Shown piece by piece: positions 31,911 through 40,016 of a DNA stretch of 40,016 nucleotides. Each line of letters opens with the position of its first letter. Position 1 is the stretch's first letter. The notes below the pieces were generated by a model that saw nothing but the letters and a program-made list of their open reading frames with translations, was not told where the DNA came from and made no database searches. The stretch spans positions 1-40,016 of the forward strand of contig NZ_JAMXRU010000019.1 in assembly GCF_024124745.1 (NCBI RefSeq). The letters are read 5' to 3'. The DNA is from Aeromicrobium sp. CnD17-E (lineage in GTDB: Bacteria > Actinomycetota > Actinomycetes > Propionibacteriales > Nocardioidaceae). The position numbers and the translations under genes were made by a program.

Positions 31911-34037
31911 TCAGCGGCGACGCGAACGGAGCGAGTCCGACAGGATGCCGACGAGCGCCTCGAGCTGGACGTCGGTGACGTCGACCTCGGTGTCCTCGCC
32001 GTCGAGGGCGCGCGCGGCGAGCCCGGCCTTGCTGTCGATGAGCTCCACAATGCGCGTGTCGATCGTCTGCGAGGCGATGATGCGCCACGCGGTGACCGGC
32101 TCCTCCTGGCCGATGCGGTGCACGCGGTCGATCGCCTGCATCTGCTCGGCGTCGGTCCACGACAGCTCCGCGAGGACGACGTTCGACGCCACCTGCAGGT
32201 TGATGCCGACACCGGCCGCCGTGAGCGAGCAGACGATGATCTGCGTGCCCGGGTCGTTCTGGAACGCGTCGATCGCCTTCGCCCGGGCCGCGGCGGTCTG
32301 GTCGCCGCGGATCGTCGAGTAGCCGATGCCGCGCTCCTCGAACGCCTTCTGCGCGGCGTCCATGACGTCGAGGTGCTTCGCGAAGAACACGACCTTGCCG
32401 ACGCTGCGCGCCAGCTGGGCGGTGTAGTCGGCGGCCAGACCGGCCTTGGCCTGGCCGATGCGACGCACCATCGAGAACACGTTCTCGCCGGTCGACTCGT
32501 TGGCCTCCTCGCGCTCCCACGCGGCGACCTTGCGGACGAGGTCGAGGTCGAGCACCTCGGCCACCGGGTGACCGGCCTCGACGCGCGCGGCGGCCGCCCG
32601 GTCGTAGCGGGCGACGAGCCGGCGGGCCAGCTCGGCCTCGGCGGCGCGGATGGAACGGCCGGCCTCGCCGTCGAGCTCGACGGGCATGTCGGCGATGCGG
32701 CGGGCGGGGATGTCGGCGGCGACGTCGATCTTGCGACGGCGGACGATGCCCATGTCGATGACGGCCTGCCGGGCGGCGGGGAAGAAGCCGGGGTCGAGCG
32801 GCGTCAGGCCGGTCTCGTCGAGCCGGTGCATCAGCTCGGGCAGCGGCTTCTTCTCGTCGATCCAGCCGAGGAACTGCCAGATGGCGCGGAAGTCCTCGAC
32901 GTCGTTGATGAGCGGGGTACCGGTGAGCGCCATCATGAGCGGTCGCGCGGTGCGGCTGCGGATGCGGTCGGCGATGCGGAGCACGTGGCGCGACCGCTGC
33001 GACGACGTGTTCTTGATGAAGTGGGCCTCGTCGAGCACCATGCCGCGGAAGCCGAGGTCGCCGAGCCAGCCGGCGTGACGGTCGAGGATCTCGTAGTTGA
33101 CGACGACGATGTCGGCGAACGCGTCGATGTCGTCACCGTTGCCGTGCACGACCGTGACGGCGCGCTGCGGCGTCCACAGCCCGACCTCGCGCGCCCAGTT
33201 CGCCTTGACGACGTTCGGCACGACGACGAGCAGCGGGTACGCCTGCGCGGCGTGCGCGGCGAGCAGCGACTGCGCGGTCTTGCCGAGGCCGGGCTCGTCG
33301 GCGAGCAGGAACGTGCGGTGTCCCTCGGCGGCGGACGACACGAGCTGGGCCTGGTGGCGCATCAGCTCGGGTCCGCGGTGGTTCAGCGGCAGGGGCTCGG
33401 GGAGCTCCATGCAGGCGGGCGCGCCGGCGGCGGCCCGCTCGAACGACGACAGCAGAGGGCCGATGAGCTCCCACGTCGCGAGTCGGCTCGGCCCGGTGCG
33501 GGGCGGCGGCTCGGGGGAGAACTCCGGCGGCATGAAGGGGTTCGCAAGCTGGCGCGCGACGACGGAGCGGGGCACGACGGAGCGGTCGACCCGCAGCTCG
33601 GTGGTGGAGGCGGGCGGCTCGGCGGCCAGCTCGAGGCCGGCGGCTGCCATCAGCTCACGCTTGAGGGCGAGGGTCGAGCTGGAGATCTCGGCGTCGTCGG
33701 TGAGCAGCATGAGCAGCGCGGGCTCGCGCGTCGCGGTCTTGGCCAGGATGGTGGCGACGCCGTCGAGGCGCTTGAGCTGGTCGGCGCGCTGCGGCTCGGT
33801 GAGGTCGGGGTCGGTCTTCACGCGGGCGCGCTCCTCGCGCACCAGCAGGCCGACGGCCTGGAAAGTGGCGCGGGTCGACGCGGTGACGCGTCGTCGCTGC
33901 ACGGCGTTCTCGACCTCGCGCACCGCCTTCGCGAGCACGGGCATGAGTCCGGTGTCGTCGTCGTGCTTCTTGCGCCGGGCCCCGCTGCCGTTCTGGCGTG
34001 CCTTCTGCGGGTTCCGCTGCTGCGTTCTCGTGGCCAA
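31911..34037 (-). CDS. SNF2-family DEAD/DEAH helicase (SMARCAL1-like)
   Basis: ATP-dependent DNA translocase of 708 residues. The N-terminal 215 residues are helical and unassigned. The SNF2 ATPase core follows: LADEPGLGKTAQS (Walker A, about 246), VVVPNVVKANW (motif Ia), VLDEAHFIKN (DEAH, about 330), ALTGTPLINDVEDF (motif III), then HELICc with VVFFAKHLDVMDAA, IIVCSLTAAGVGINLQ and QAIDRVHRIGQ (motif VI, about 634). The brevity of the core and the LTAAGVGINLQ form resemble the SMARCAL1/HepA-like branch. I chose TTG 34037 because GGAGGAGGAG lies 4 bases upstream; ATG codons inside are too late. It is convergent with the lipoprotein and bracketed by the palindromic elements. Confidence 0.92.
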   Translation of the reverse strand: MATRTQQRNPQKARQNGSGARRKKHDDDTGLMPVLAKAVREVENAVQRRRVTASTRATFQAVGLLVREERARVKTDPDLTEPQRADQLKRLDGVATILAKTATREPALLMLLTDDAEISSSTLALKRELMAAAGLELAAEPPASTTELRVDRSVVPRSVVARQLANPFMPPEFSPEPPPRTGPSRLATWELIGPLLSSFERAAAGAPACMELPEPLPLNHRGPELMRHQAQLVSSAAEGHRTFLLADEPGLGKTAQSLLAAHAAQAYPLLVVVPNVVKANWAREVGLWTPQRAVTVVHGNGDDIDAFADIVVVNYEILDRHAGWLGDLGFRGMVLDEAHFIKNTSSQRSRHVLRIADRIRSRTARPLMMALTGTPLINDVEDFRAIWQFLGWIDEKKPLPELMHRLDETGLTPLDPGFFPAARQAVIDMGIVRRRKIDVAADIPARRIADMPVELDGEAGRSIRAAEAELARRLVARYDRAAAARVEAGHPVAEVLDLDLVRKVAAWEREEANESTGENVFSMVRRIGQAKAGLAADYTAQLARSVGKVVFFAKHLDVMDAAQKAFEERGIGYSTIRGDQTAAARAKAIDAFQNDPGTQIIVCSLTAAGVGINLQVASNVVLAELSWTDAEQMQAIDRVHRIGQEEPVTAWRIIASQTIDTRIVELIDSKAGLAARALDGEDTEVDVTDVQLEALVGILSDSLRSRRR

Positions 34038-34265
34038 CAGGCTCCTCCTCCACGGCCGGACGTCTGCCTCGGCCGGCGGCGGACGGGTCGTGCCCGTCAC
34101 CGCGACAGGGCGTACGGCGACTCGGCCGCCAGTGATCTCGGCGGCGGGTCGGTGGCTGAGCACCCACCCACGAGTGCGGGCCGTACGGCTCCTGCTCCGG
34201 CAAGTGTAGACGAGAGGGGTTCCTTTGGCGCGTTCTGCCCAGTTGTGGCGCCGGATCCACGTGGT
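34038..34265 (-). other. Region upstream of the helicase
   Basis: No credible gene. TACACT on the minus strand (34208-34203) is a fair -10 box, about 165 bases before the TTG start, but no good -35 is at standard spacing. It is bounded by a perfect hairpin CCCGACGGG-N6-CCCGTCGGG at 34266-34289 at the edge of palindromic element copy 2. Confidence 0.4.
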
Positions 34266-34285
34266 CCCGACGGGGTGGTGCCCGT

Positions 34286-34830
34286 CGGGTCTCGTCCTGC
34301 TGGTGCGCTGACTGCGGTGGTCGTGACCTTGCTGGTGCGCTGCCTCGGCCTTCGCTGGTGGTGGTCTCCGAAAGGGGCCTCGACCGGCAGCGGGCCTGGA
34401 GGTGACTTCGGGTCTCGGGGTCTGGCCCGGGCCCGCCCATGGACGCACGATTCTTCGTTTCTGCGTCCTGGGGCCCAAGAGTCTGCGTTCGCGTGTCCTA
34501 TCGGTGGATCTGCAACCGCAGGAGCGCTTCTGCGGTCGCGGATCCACCGACAGGGGGGATCGCGGCCGAACAAAGATGCGTTCGCGACGGGATCCCGTGA
34601 CAAACGCAGAAGCCTTGGACTTCGGACGCACGAACGCAGAATCCTGCGCCCACCCCGTGCCCCACCCGCAGCCCGAGACCCCAGACCAGTGCCGCCGCCA
34701 ACCGCCCGGTCAAGGCCCTTGCGGAGACCACCCCCAGCGAAGGCCGAGGCAGCGCACCAGCAACCCCAGGCCCCTGCGGCAGCGCACCATCAGGACGAGA
34801 CCCCCCCGCCTGCGCACCAGCGAGGGTCAG
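34286..34830. repeat. Long imperfect palindromic element, copy 2
   Basis: This element fills most of the ~800-base gap between the helicase and the MFS gene. Left arm: GGGTCTCGTCCTGCTGGTGC at 34286, TTGCTGGTGCGCTGCCTCGG, CCTTCGCTGG and GGTGGTCTCCG, then CCTCGACCGG. The right arm repeats these as reverse complements (about 34700-34815), with roughly 100 bp alignable at each end. The core hairpin 34501-34550 starts TCGGTGGATCTGCAACCGC and ends GATCCACCGA; its first 27 bases equal those of copy 1. GAACGCAGAA motifs recur in both arms. Orientation is the same as copy 1. A 9-bp-arm hairpin (34266-34289) sits at the left edge. Confidence 0.85.
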
Positions 34831-34834
34831 ACCC

Positions 34835-36295
34835 TCAGTGCACGACCTCCCCCGACCCGCTCGCCTTGCGCAGGAAGGGGGAGAAGGCGACGAGCACGAG
34901 GCTGAGGATCGCGCCGACGAGGAACGCGCGCTGCACGCCGTCGACGAAGGCCGGACCCTCGCCGAGCCCGGCGTCGACGCCGCTCGCGGAGACGACGGTC
35001 ATGATGGTGATGAACAGGGCTGCGCCGGCCGCGCCGGCCACCTGCTGCAGGCTGCCGACGACGGCGCTCGCGTAGGAGTACAGACGAGGCTCGACCGACC
35101 CGAGGGCGGTCGTCATCAGCGGCGTGAACGTGGCCGACAGACCCAGCATCAGCACCAGGTTGGCGCCCACCAGCCACGCGACCGACGTGTCCGCGTCGAC
35201 GTCGACCAGCAGCCACAGGCCCGCCGACACGAGCAGCGAGCCAGGCACGACGAGCACGCGCGGACCGAGCCGGTCGTAGAGCCGGCCGACGAACGGTCCG
35301 GTGACACCCATGACCACCCCGCCGGGCAGGGTGATGAGTCCGGTCTCGAGCGCGCTGAGGCCGAGCGTCTGCTGCGCGAAGAGCGGCAGCAGGAGGAACG
35401 AGCCGAACATGGCCGCCATGGCGATGAGCATCGCACCGGTGGCGATGCGGAACTGGCCCGACGTGAACACGCGCAGGTCGAGCAGGGCCCGGTCGTCACG
35501 CTGCAGCTGCAGCTGGCGGGCGACGAAGGCGGCCAGGGCCACGCCGCCGACGACGAACGGCAGCCAGGTGGGCGTCCCCGACGACCCCTGCGCGTGCTCG
35601 CCGATGCCGACGAGTCCGTACACGAGGCCGCCGAGGCCGAGCGCCGAGAGCGGCACCGACACGACGTCGATCCTCTGGTCGCCCGTGGCTGCCACGCTCA
35701 CCACGTACCGGGCGCCCACCACGAGGGCCGCGAGCGCGACGGGTGCGACGACGCCGAAGATCCAGCGCCACCCGAAGTGGTCGAGCACGAATCCCGAGAG
35801 CGTCGGGCCGAGCGCGGGGGCGACCGCGATGACGACCGTGATGTTGCCCATCATCGCGCCGCGCCGGGCGACGGGCACGATCGTCATGACCGTCGTCATG
35901 AGCAGCGGCAGCATCACCGCGGTGCCCGACGCCTGCACGACCCGCGCGACCAGCAGCATCGCGAAGCCCTGCGACGCGAACGCGAGCACCGTGCCCGCCG
36001 TGAACAGCGACATCGCCGCGACGTAGAGCGTGCGGGTCGCGACGCGCTGGATCAGGTAGCCGGTGAGCGGGATGACGACGGCCATCGTGAGCATGAACGC
36101 GGTGGTCAGCCACTGGCCCGTCGACGGCGGCACGCCGAGGTCGTCCTGGAGCACCGGAACCGCCACGCTCATGACCGTCTCGTTGAGGATCACCACGAAC
36201 GACGCCACCAGCAGCGTGCCGATGACGAGCAGGTGCTCGCGCGGCAGCGGCGGCGTGTCCGTCGTCGCGGTCGGGTCGGTCGTGGCGGTGCTCAT
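34835..36295 (-). CDS. MFS multidrug exporter, DHA2 family (second)
   Basis: 14-helix drug/H+ antiporter of 486 residues. Features: LLVASFVVILNETVMSVAVP (helix 1, with Asn-Glu in place of LDVTIVNVA, as in the LmrB/EmrB-like branch), GQWLTTAFMLTMAVVIPLTGYL, LARVVQASGTAVMLPLL and the antiporter motif VAPALGPTLSGFVLDHFGWRWIF. The C-terminus ends KASGSGEVVH. ATG 36295 follows directly from the Thr-rich start STATTDPTATTD. It is only distantly related to the exporter at 5.7 kb. Its stop is 5 bases from the right end of palindromic element copy 2, which may serve as its terminator. Confidence 0.93.
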   Translation of the reverse strand: MSTATTDPTATTDTPPLPREHLLVIGTLLVASFVVILNETVMSVAVPVLQDDLGVPPSTGQWLTTAFMLTMAVVIPLTGYLIQRVATRTLYVAAMSLFTAGTVLAFASQGFAMLLVARVVQASGTAVMLPLLMTTVMTIVPVARRGAMMGNITVVIAVAPALGPTLSGFVLDHFGWRWIFGVVAPVALAALVVGARYVVSVAATGDQRIDVVSVPLSALGLGGLVYGLVGIGEHAQGSSGTPTWLPFVVGGVALAAFVARQLQLQRDDRALLDLRVFTSGQFRIATGAMLIAMAAMFGSFLLLPLFAQQTLGLSALETGLITLPGGVVMGVTGPFVGRLYDRLGPRVLVVPGSLLVSAGLWLLVDVDADTSVAWLVGANLVLMLGLSATFTPLMTTALGSVEPRLYSYASAVVGSLQQVAGAAGAALFITIMTVVSASGVDAGLGEGPAFVDGVQRAFLVGAILSLVLVAFSPFLRKASGSGEVVH

Positions 36296-36440
36296 GCGGT
36301 CCCCTGGGGTCGGTGCCGGGCGTGCTCGTGGCGCGCGGACTCCATCGTCGACCACGGCGCAGACCTGGGGGTGAACGTCAGGAGGCAGCGGGATGTTCCC
36401 GCCCCGCCCTGCCCCGAGGTCCGGTCCAGCGGCAGATGCC

Positions 36441-36872
36441 TCAGAGCCGGTTGAGCACCTGCACGAGGTCGTCCTCGGTGTCGCTGCCGATCTTCTCGAA
36501 GACCAGCTTGACGACAGGCGTCGCGAGCTTCGCGGCACCCTTGAGCTGGATGTCGGCGACGTAGGTGATCTCGCTGCCCGAGCCGTGCGGCTGGACGGTG
36601 ATGGTGTCGGTCGAGTGGGCGGTGTCGTTGGTGCCGACGAACTGCACGTGCGTGTCGTCGAGCTCGGTGAGCTCGTACTCCAGCTCGGTGCTCACGCCCG
36701 CGATCTTCGACGTGTTGCGCCACCGGCTGCCGACGGCCACCGGACCGTCGTCGATCCGCTGGCACGACTCCGTGCCCGGGTCCCACTCCTCGGCGTGCGA
36801 GAAGTCCTTCAGGTAGTCCAGGACGGTCGACGGAGCGGGCTGGACGGTGAACGTGCGGCTGATCTCGGTCAT
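36441..36872 (-). CDS. SRPBCC-family (START-like) protein
   Basis: Product of 143 residues with the polyketide-cyclase/START-like signature: SRTFTVQPAPSTVLDYLKDFSHAEEWDPG at the N-terminus, then VAVGSRWRNTSKIAGVSTELEYE, and the C-terminal helix KLATPVVKLVFEKIGSDTEDDLVQVLNRL. Such proteins bind hydrophobic ligands; no catalytic residue can be named. The stop precedes the MFS gene by 145 bases on the same strand, with a small hairpin (GCGGGA-TGT-TCCCGC, 36388-36402) between. ATG 36872 is the natural start. Confidence 0.88.
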   Translation of the reverse strand: MTEISRTFTVQPAPSTVLDYLKDFSHAEEWDPGTESCQRIDDGPVAVGSRWRNTSKIAGVSTELEYELTELDDTHVQFVGTNDTAHSTDTITVQPHGSGSEITYVADIQLKGAAKLATPVVKLVFEKIGSDTEDDLVQVLNRL

Positions 36873-37028
36873 GCCTCCAGGTTCGGCGACGATCCCGACC
36901 CCTGCACCTCGAGCCGCCGCAGCGCCACCCGCGCCGCACGCCGTCCGGGTCCAGGCCCGCGGCGTTCGGGAGGCGCACCTGCCCACCCCGTCCTACGGTC
37001 GAAAGGACCCCCGAGACGAGGAGCCACC

Positions 37029-37514
37029 ATGAGCGACACGACCGACGAGAAGACCCTCGACGACCTGCTGACCGACCTGCGGATCGCGATGTTCACGACC
37101 ATCACCGACGACGGCACCCTGCGCAGCATCCCGATGGCGCGCCAGGACACCGACCTCGACCCCGCCGAGCTGTGGTTCATCACGGCGAAGGACACCGAGC
37201 ACACCCGCGACGTCGCACAGCGTCCCGACGTGCAGCTGACGTTCAGCTCGTCGGACTCCTGGGTGGCGCTCACGGGCCACGCGGAGGTCGTCGACGACCT
37301 CGCCAAGCTGAAGGAGCTGTGGAACACCTTCGCCGAGGCGTGGCTGCCCGAGGGCCCCGAGGGCGAGAACTCGACGCTGATCAAGGTGCGCGTCGACAAG
37401 GCGGAGTACTGGGACACGCCCGGCAGCAAGGTGGCGTCCGCGATCAGCCTCGTGAAGTCGAAGCTGACCGGCGAGCCGTACAAGAGCGACCACGGCGTCG
37501 TCGAGAACCCCTGA
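37029..37514 (+). CDS. PNPOx-fold general stress protein (Pyrid_ox_like)
   Basis: Flavin-binding split-barrel protein of 161 residues. DLLTDLRIAMFTTITDDGTLRSIPM, ELWFITAKDTEHTRDVAQRPDVQLTF and WVALTGHAEVV match the general stress protein 26 type; the VEYWDTPGSK-like VDKAEYWDTPGSKVASAI at the end is diagnostic. It likely binds FMN or FAD, with an unknown reductase role. ATG 37029 has GAGGAG 6 bases upstream. A 25-base gap separates it from the next gene, so they are co-transcribed. TACGGT near 36991 is a possible -10 box. Confidence 0.9.
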   Translation: MSDTTDEKTLDDLLTDLRIAMFTTITDDGTLRSIPMARQDTDLDPAELWFITAKDTEHTRDVAQRPDVQLTFSSSDSWVALTGHAEVVDDLAKLKELWNTFAEAWLPEGPEGENSTLIKVRVDKAEYWDTPGSKVASAISLVKSKLTGEPYKSDHGVVENP

Positions 37515-37539
37515 TCAGCCTGACGGAGGAGGTCCGACG

Positions 37540-37857
37540 ATGAGCGAGGGCAAGCACCAGCCGCCGAAGGGCGTGCAGGAGACCGCACAGCGCGCGGTCC
37601 GCTGGATCGAGGACGGCAAGGCCGGCAAGGGCTTCACCGACACCGGCGACCACCGGGCCCACCAGCTCGCGAACGGCGAGAAGCTCACCGACGAGCAGGC
37701 CACGAAGATGCGCGCCTACTTCAAGCGGCACGACGTCGACAAGGACGCCGAGGGCTTCAAGAACGGCTCCGACGGCTTCCCGTCGCCCGGTCGCGTCGCC
37801 TGGGACGCGTGGGGCGGCGACGAGGGCGAGCGCTGGGTGGGCACGCTCGACCTCTGA
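37540..37857 (+). CDS. Small conserved protein, unknown function
   Basis: Soluble, 105 residues, without signal or membrane segment. RAVRWIEDGKAGKGFTDTGDHRAHQLANGEKLTDEQATKMRAYFKRHDVDKDAEGF ends with GFPSPGRVAWDAWGGDEGERW; I recall similar short actinobacterial proteins without a defined role, and a resemblance to segments of phage portal/protease proteins. The sequence is helix-rich and charged. AGGAGG sits 7 bases before ATG 37540, an unusually strong ribosome binding site. It shares an operon with the PNPOx protein and is followed by a very strong terminator. Confidence 0.85.
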   Translation: MSEGKHQPPKGVQETAQRAVRWIEDGKAGKGFTDTGDHRAHQLANGEKLTDEQATKMRAYFKRHDVDKDAEGFKNGSDGFPSPGRVAWDAWGGDEGERWVGTLDL

Positions 37858-37884
37858 GCCCCACCCCCGATGGGCCGAGGGCTC

Positions 37885-37926
37885 GCAGCAGGGGGAGAGC
37901 GTCGAGCGACGCTCTCCCCCTGCTGC
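37885..37926 (+). terminator. Perfect 20-bp-stem hairpin
   Basis: GCAGCAGGGGGAGAGCGTCG and its complement are separated by just AG, with no mismatch, 27 bases after the stop of the preceding gene. There is no T-run. This is the most stable hairpin of the terminator type in the window. Confidence 0.85.
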
Positions 37927-38017
37927 GTCCGCGGAGGGGTTGACCCCCTCGGGCACGGGTACCTCCTGGGACGCGACCGGTCCGCGGTCGCCCACAGCCT
38001 CGAGGGGGTCAGTCAGC

Positions 38018-39193
38018 ATGCCGCTCGCCGACACGGAACCGTCCAGCGGGCAGTCCACGGCCTCACGCCAGGGTCGGCCCGAGATCAGGATCGCGTCCGT
38101 GCCCTCCGGGCACGTGTACGTGCGGCACCTGTCGTCGCCCGACCGCGACCTCGACGACCCCGTCCGCCGCCTGGCCGACCCCGCGCCCGGGGGTGGCCCG
38201 GCCGCCGCGGGCCAGCCGTGGTGGCCGCCCGCCATGCTCGACGCAGCCTGGGTGGAGCGGTCGCACGACTCCTTCGACCTGATGCACGTGCACTTCGGCT
38301 TCGATGCCCTCGCCCCGGCGCAGCTGACCGCGCTGGTCGAGGCGCTGCGCACGCACGGCAAGCCGCTCGTGCTCACCGTGCACGACCTGCGGAACCCTCA
38401 CCACCTCGACCGCGCCCTGCACGACGCCCAGCTCGACGTGCTCGTGCCCGCGGCGTCGGTCGTCGTCACCCTGACCGACGGAGCGGCGGCCGAGGTGCAC
38501 CGGCGGTGGGACCGCGACGCGCTGGTGCTCCCCCACCCGCACGTCGTCGAGCCCACCACGATGGAGCGGCTCGCCCGACACCGTCCCGCACCCGCGGAGC
38601 GCGGCGGCGAGTTCCGCGTCGGCCTGCACGTCAAGAGCCTGCGCGCCTGCATGGACCCGGCCACCCTCCTGCCCCCGCTGCTCCGCGCCGTCCAGCAGGT
38701 GCCGGGCGGCGTGCTGCAGGTCGACGGCCACACCGACGTGCTCGACCCGGGCGGCGCGCGCTTCGACGCCGACCTCGCCGCCTGGCTCGCCGACGCCCCC
38801 GTCGTCGTCGACGTGCGCGTGCACGACTACTTCACCGACGACGAGCTGGTCGACTACCTGGCGTCGCTGGACCTCTCCGTGCTGCCCTACCGCTTCGGCA
38901 CCCACTCGGGCTGGCTCGAGCTCTGCCGCGACGTCGGCACCCCCGTCGCCGCTCCGAGCTGCGGCTACTACGCCGACCAGGGGCCGGTGCACGCGTTCAC
39001 GTTCGACGAGCACCGGTTCGACGCCGACAGCCTCGTGGCCGCGGTGCGCGACGCGTGGACGTCGACGCCCACCCCCGCACCCACCGTGGCGCAGCGGCTG
39101 GCGCAGCGTCGCCAGCTCGCCGAGGCCCACGCGACCGTCTACACCGACGCCCTGACGGGTGCCTGCAGCATCGCGACCGTGGGTGGCCGATGA
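38018..39193 (+). CDS. Glycosyltransferase-like protein (GT-B fold)
   Basis: Product of 391 residues. SFDLMHVHFGFDALAPAQLTALVEAL followed by GKPLVLTVHDLRNPHHLD is the N-terminal Rossmann domain of GT4-type enzymes. The C-terminal domain includes FRVGLHVKSLRACMD, GVLQVDGHTDVLDP, DYLASLDLSVLPYRFGTHSGW and ELCRDVGTPVAAPSCGYYADQGPV, in the place of the usual donor-binding EPxGxxxxEA motif, which is not evident. Acceptor and donor are unknown. ATG 38018 was chosen with GAGGGGG about 11 bases upstream; longer in-frame starts overlap nothing but lack a site. The stop overlaps the next gene (ATGA). Confidence 0.82.
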   Translation: MPLADTEPSSGQSTASRQGRPEIRIASVPSGHVYVRHLSSPDRDLDDPVRRLADPAPGGGPAAAGQPWWPPAMLDAAWVERSHDSFDLMHVHFGFDALAPAQLTALVEALRTHGKPLVLTVHDLRNPHHLDRALHDAQLDVLVPAASVVVTLTDGAAAEVHRRWDRDALVLPHPHVVEPTTMERLARHRPAPAERGGEFRVGLHVKSLRACMDPATLLPPLLRAVQQVPGGVLQVDGHTDVLDPGGARFDADLAAWLADAPVVVDVRVHDYFTDDELVDYLASLDLSVLPYRFGTHSGWLELCRDVGTPVAAPSCGYYADQGPVHAFTFDEHRFDADSLVAAVRDAWTSTPTPAPTVAQRLAQRRQLAEAHATVYTDALTGACSIATVGGR

Positions 39194-40016
39194 GGATCTG
39201 CCTCGTCGCGTCCGCCCGCTTCCCCGTCGCCGAGCCGTTCCAGGGAGGCCTCGAGGCGCACACGGCCACGCTGGCCCACGCGCTCGCCGACCGCGGCCAC
39301 CGGGTGAGCGTCTTCGCCGCACCCGGGTCCGACCCCTCGCTCGACGTCGAGGAGCTCGACGTGCCGCCGTTCGAGCCGAGCGCGGCAGCGCGCGCCGACG
39401 TGGGGGCCCATCCGGACGCATGGATGCGCGAGCACCACGCGTACCTGGCGCTCATGCTCCGGCTCGCCCGCGGCGGGCAGTCGCGCTTCGACGTCGTGCA
39501 CAACAACAGCCTCCACCACCTCCCCGTCGCGATGGCGCCGATGGTGTCGGTGCCGATGGTGACGACGCTGCACACCCCGCCGCTGGGCTGGCTCGAGTCG
39601 GCCATCGCGATGTCGGGCGACGCGTCGACGTTCGCCGCGGTCAGCCGGCACACCGCCGCCGCCTGGTCCCACGCCGTGCAGGCCGAGGTGGTGCCCAACG
39701 GCGTCGACACGTCCCGGTGGCAGCCGGGTCCGGGGGGCGGGCGGGCGGTGTGGACCGGCCGGCTGGTGCCGGAGAAGGCTCCGCACCTGGCCATCCTCGC
39801 CGCCCGACGCGCCGGGCTCGCGATCGACCTCGCGGGACCCGTGCTGGACGCCGACTACGTGCGTCGCGAGGTCGAGCCGCTGCTCGGCGACGACGCCCGC
39901 CTGGTCGGCCACCTGCACACCGACGCCCTCTGCGACCTCGTCGGGCGCGCCGGCGTGGCGCTCGTGACGCCGCAGTGGGACGAGCCGTACGGCCTCGTCG
40001 CGGCGGAGGCCATGGC
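39190..40016 (+). CDS. Glycosyltransferase family 4 (3' end missing)
   Basis: The first 275 residues of a GT4 enzyme: RICLVASARFPVAEPFQGGLEAHTATLAHALADRGHRVSVFA is the typical GGxE-containing start, HNNSLHHLP and TTLHTPP are in the N-terminal domain, and VPNGVDTSRW, AVWTGRLVPEKAPHLAI and the donor-binding PQWDEPYGLVAAEAMA mark the C-terminal domain. The sequence runs off the window. ATG 39190 overlaps the upstream glycosyltransferase stop, so both work on the same glycan or glycolipid, which I cannot identify. Confidence 0.93.
   Translation, partial: MRICLVASARFPVAEPFQGGLEAHTATLAHALADRGHRVSVFAAPGSDPSLDVEELDVPPFEPSAAARADVGAHPDAWMREHHAYLALMLRLARGGQSRFDVVHNNSLHHLPVAMAPMVSVPMVTTLHTPPLGWLESAIAMSGDASTFAAVSRHTAAAWSHAVQAEVVPNGVDTSRWQPGPGGGRAVWTGRLVPEKAPHLAILAARRAGLAIDLAGPVLDADYVRREVEPLLGDDARLVGHLHTDALCDLVGRAGVALVTPQWDEPYGLVAAEAM

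Noticed and set aside
31806-35075. Plus-strand open frame of over 1,000 codons
   Set aside because: It runs antisense to the helicase and through palindromic element copy 2; the translation is Arg/Gly/Val/Asp-rich low complexity with no family motif. Long antisense frames are expected at this GC content.
36388-36402. Hairpin GCGGGA-TGT-TCCCGC as terminator of the SRPBCC gene
   Set aside because: The stem is only 6 bp with no T-run, so it was not listed as a separate feature.
1-40016. tRNA, rRNA or transposase genes
   Set aside because: I looked for tRNA-like TTCGANNC arms with matching acceptor stems, rRNA signatures and DDE or integrase motifs and saw none that were convincing.

Overview
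The window is about 40 kb of very GC-rich DNA in which essentially every third codon position is G or C. GTG starts are frequent, and 4-base ATGA/GTGA gene overlaps are common. Gene content (Ku plus three-domain LigD, an actinobacterial-type MenB, a DUF3817 protein, PntAB, a GH15 glucosidase after zwf) points to an actinobacterium. A member of the Propionibacteriales/Nocardioidaceae is my best guess, but that is inference. No rRNA, tRNA, CRISPR array, prophage or transposase is visible.

Layout. 1-3.5 kb: a YtfQ/YtfR-type sugar ABC importer (truncated at the left edge) diverges from an alditol-oxidase-like flavoenzyme; two LacI-type operators lie between them. 3.6-9.0 kb: upp, two paralogous membrane proteins, a DHA2 drug exporter, a methyltransferase and a COG0523 metallochaperone GTPase. 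9.0-9.65 kb: a zinc-sensor operon (SmtB/ArsR repressor plus a His/Cys-rich protein with a duplicated cysteine block). 9.76-12.7 kb: pntAB. 12.85-16.8 kb: a small membrane protein, a secreted HNH nuclease and a MASE1-PAS-GGDEF-EAL c-di-GMP protein. 16.9-18.7 kb: three small genes of types often seen as toxin-immunity genes (DUF4272, SUFU, 'crystallin J1'-like). 18.8-22.1 kb: menB and a divergent SDR, an ACT protein and a DUF3817 protein. 22.1-27.2 kb: a GGDEF protein, a helical single-TM protein, then ku-ligD (non-homologous end joining). 27.3-30.6 kb: zwf and a GH15 glucosidase, translationally coupled. 30.6-34.8 kb: a lipoprotein and an SNF2 helicase, bracketed by two homologous long palindromic elements. 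34.8-40 kb: a second DHA2 exporter, an SRPBCC protein, a PNPOx-fold stress protein, a small conserved protein and two glycosyltransferases (the last cut by the right edge).

The most unusual material is non-coding. (i) Two roughly 550-bp imperfect palindromes (about 30.6-31.17 and 34.28-34.83 kb) are homologous to each other, with tandem ~30-bp units in their arms and a conserved central hairpin. (ii) A GGGGCCCC-centred palindrome recurs at an exact 61-bp period, four times at 20.77-20.97 kb and twice at 31.80-31.89 kb, both between convergent genes. (iii) Nested two-stem hairpins follow several genes. (iv) A TetR-like palindrome is shared by the pntA and menB/SDR promoter regions. Together these suggest one or more families of intergenic palindromic repeats in this genome, though copy number elsewhere cannot be judged from this window.
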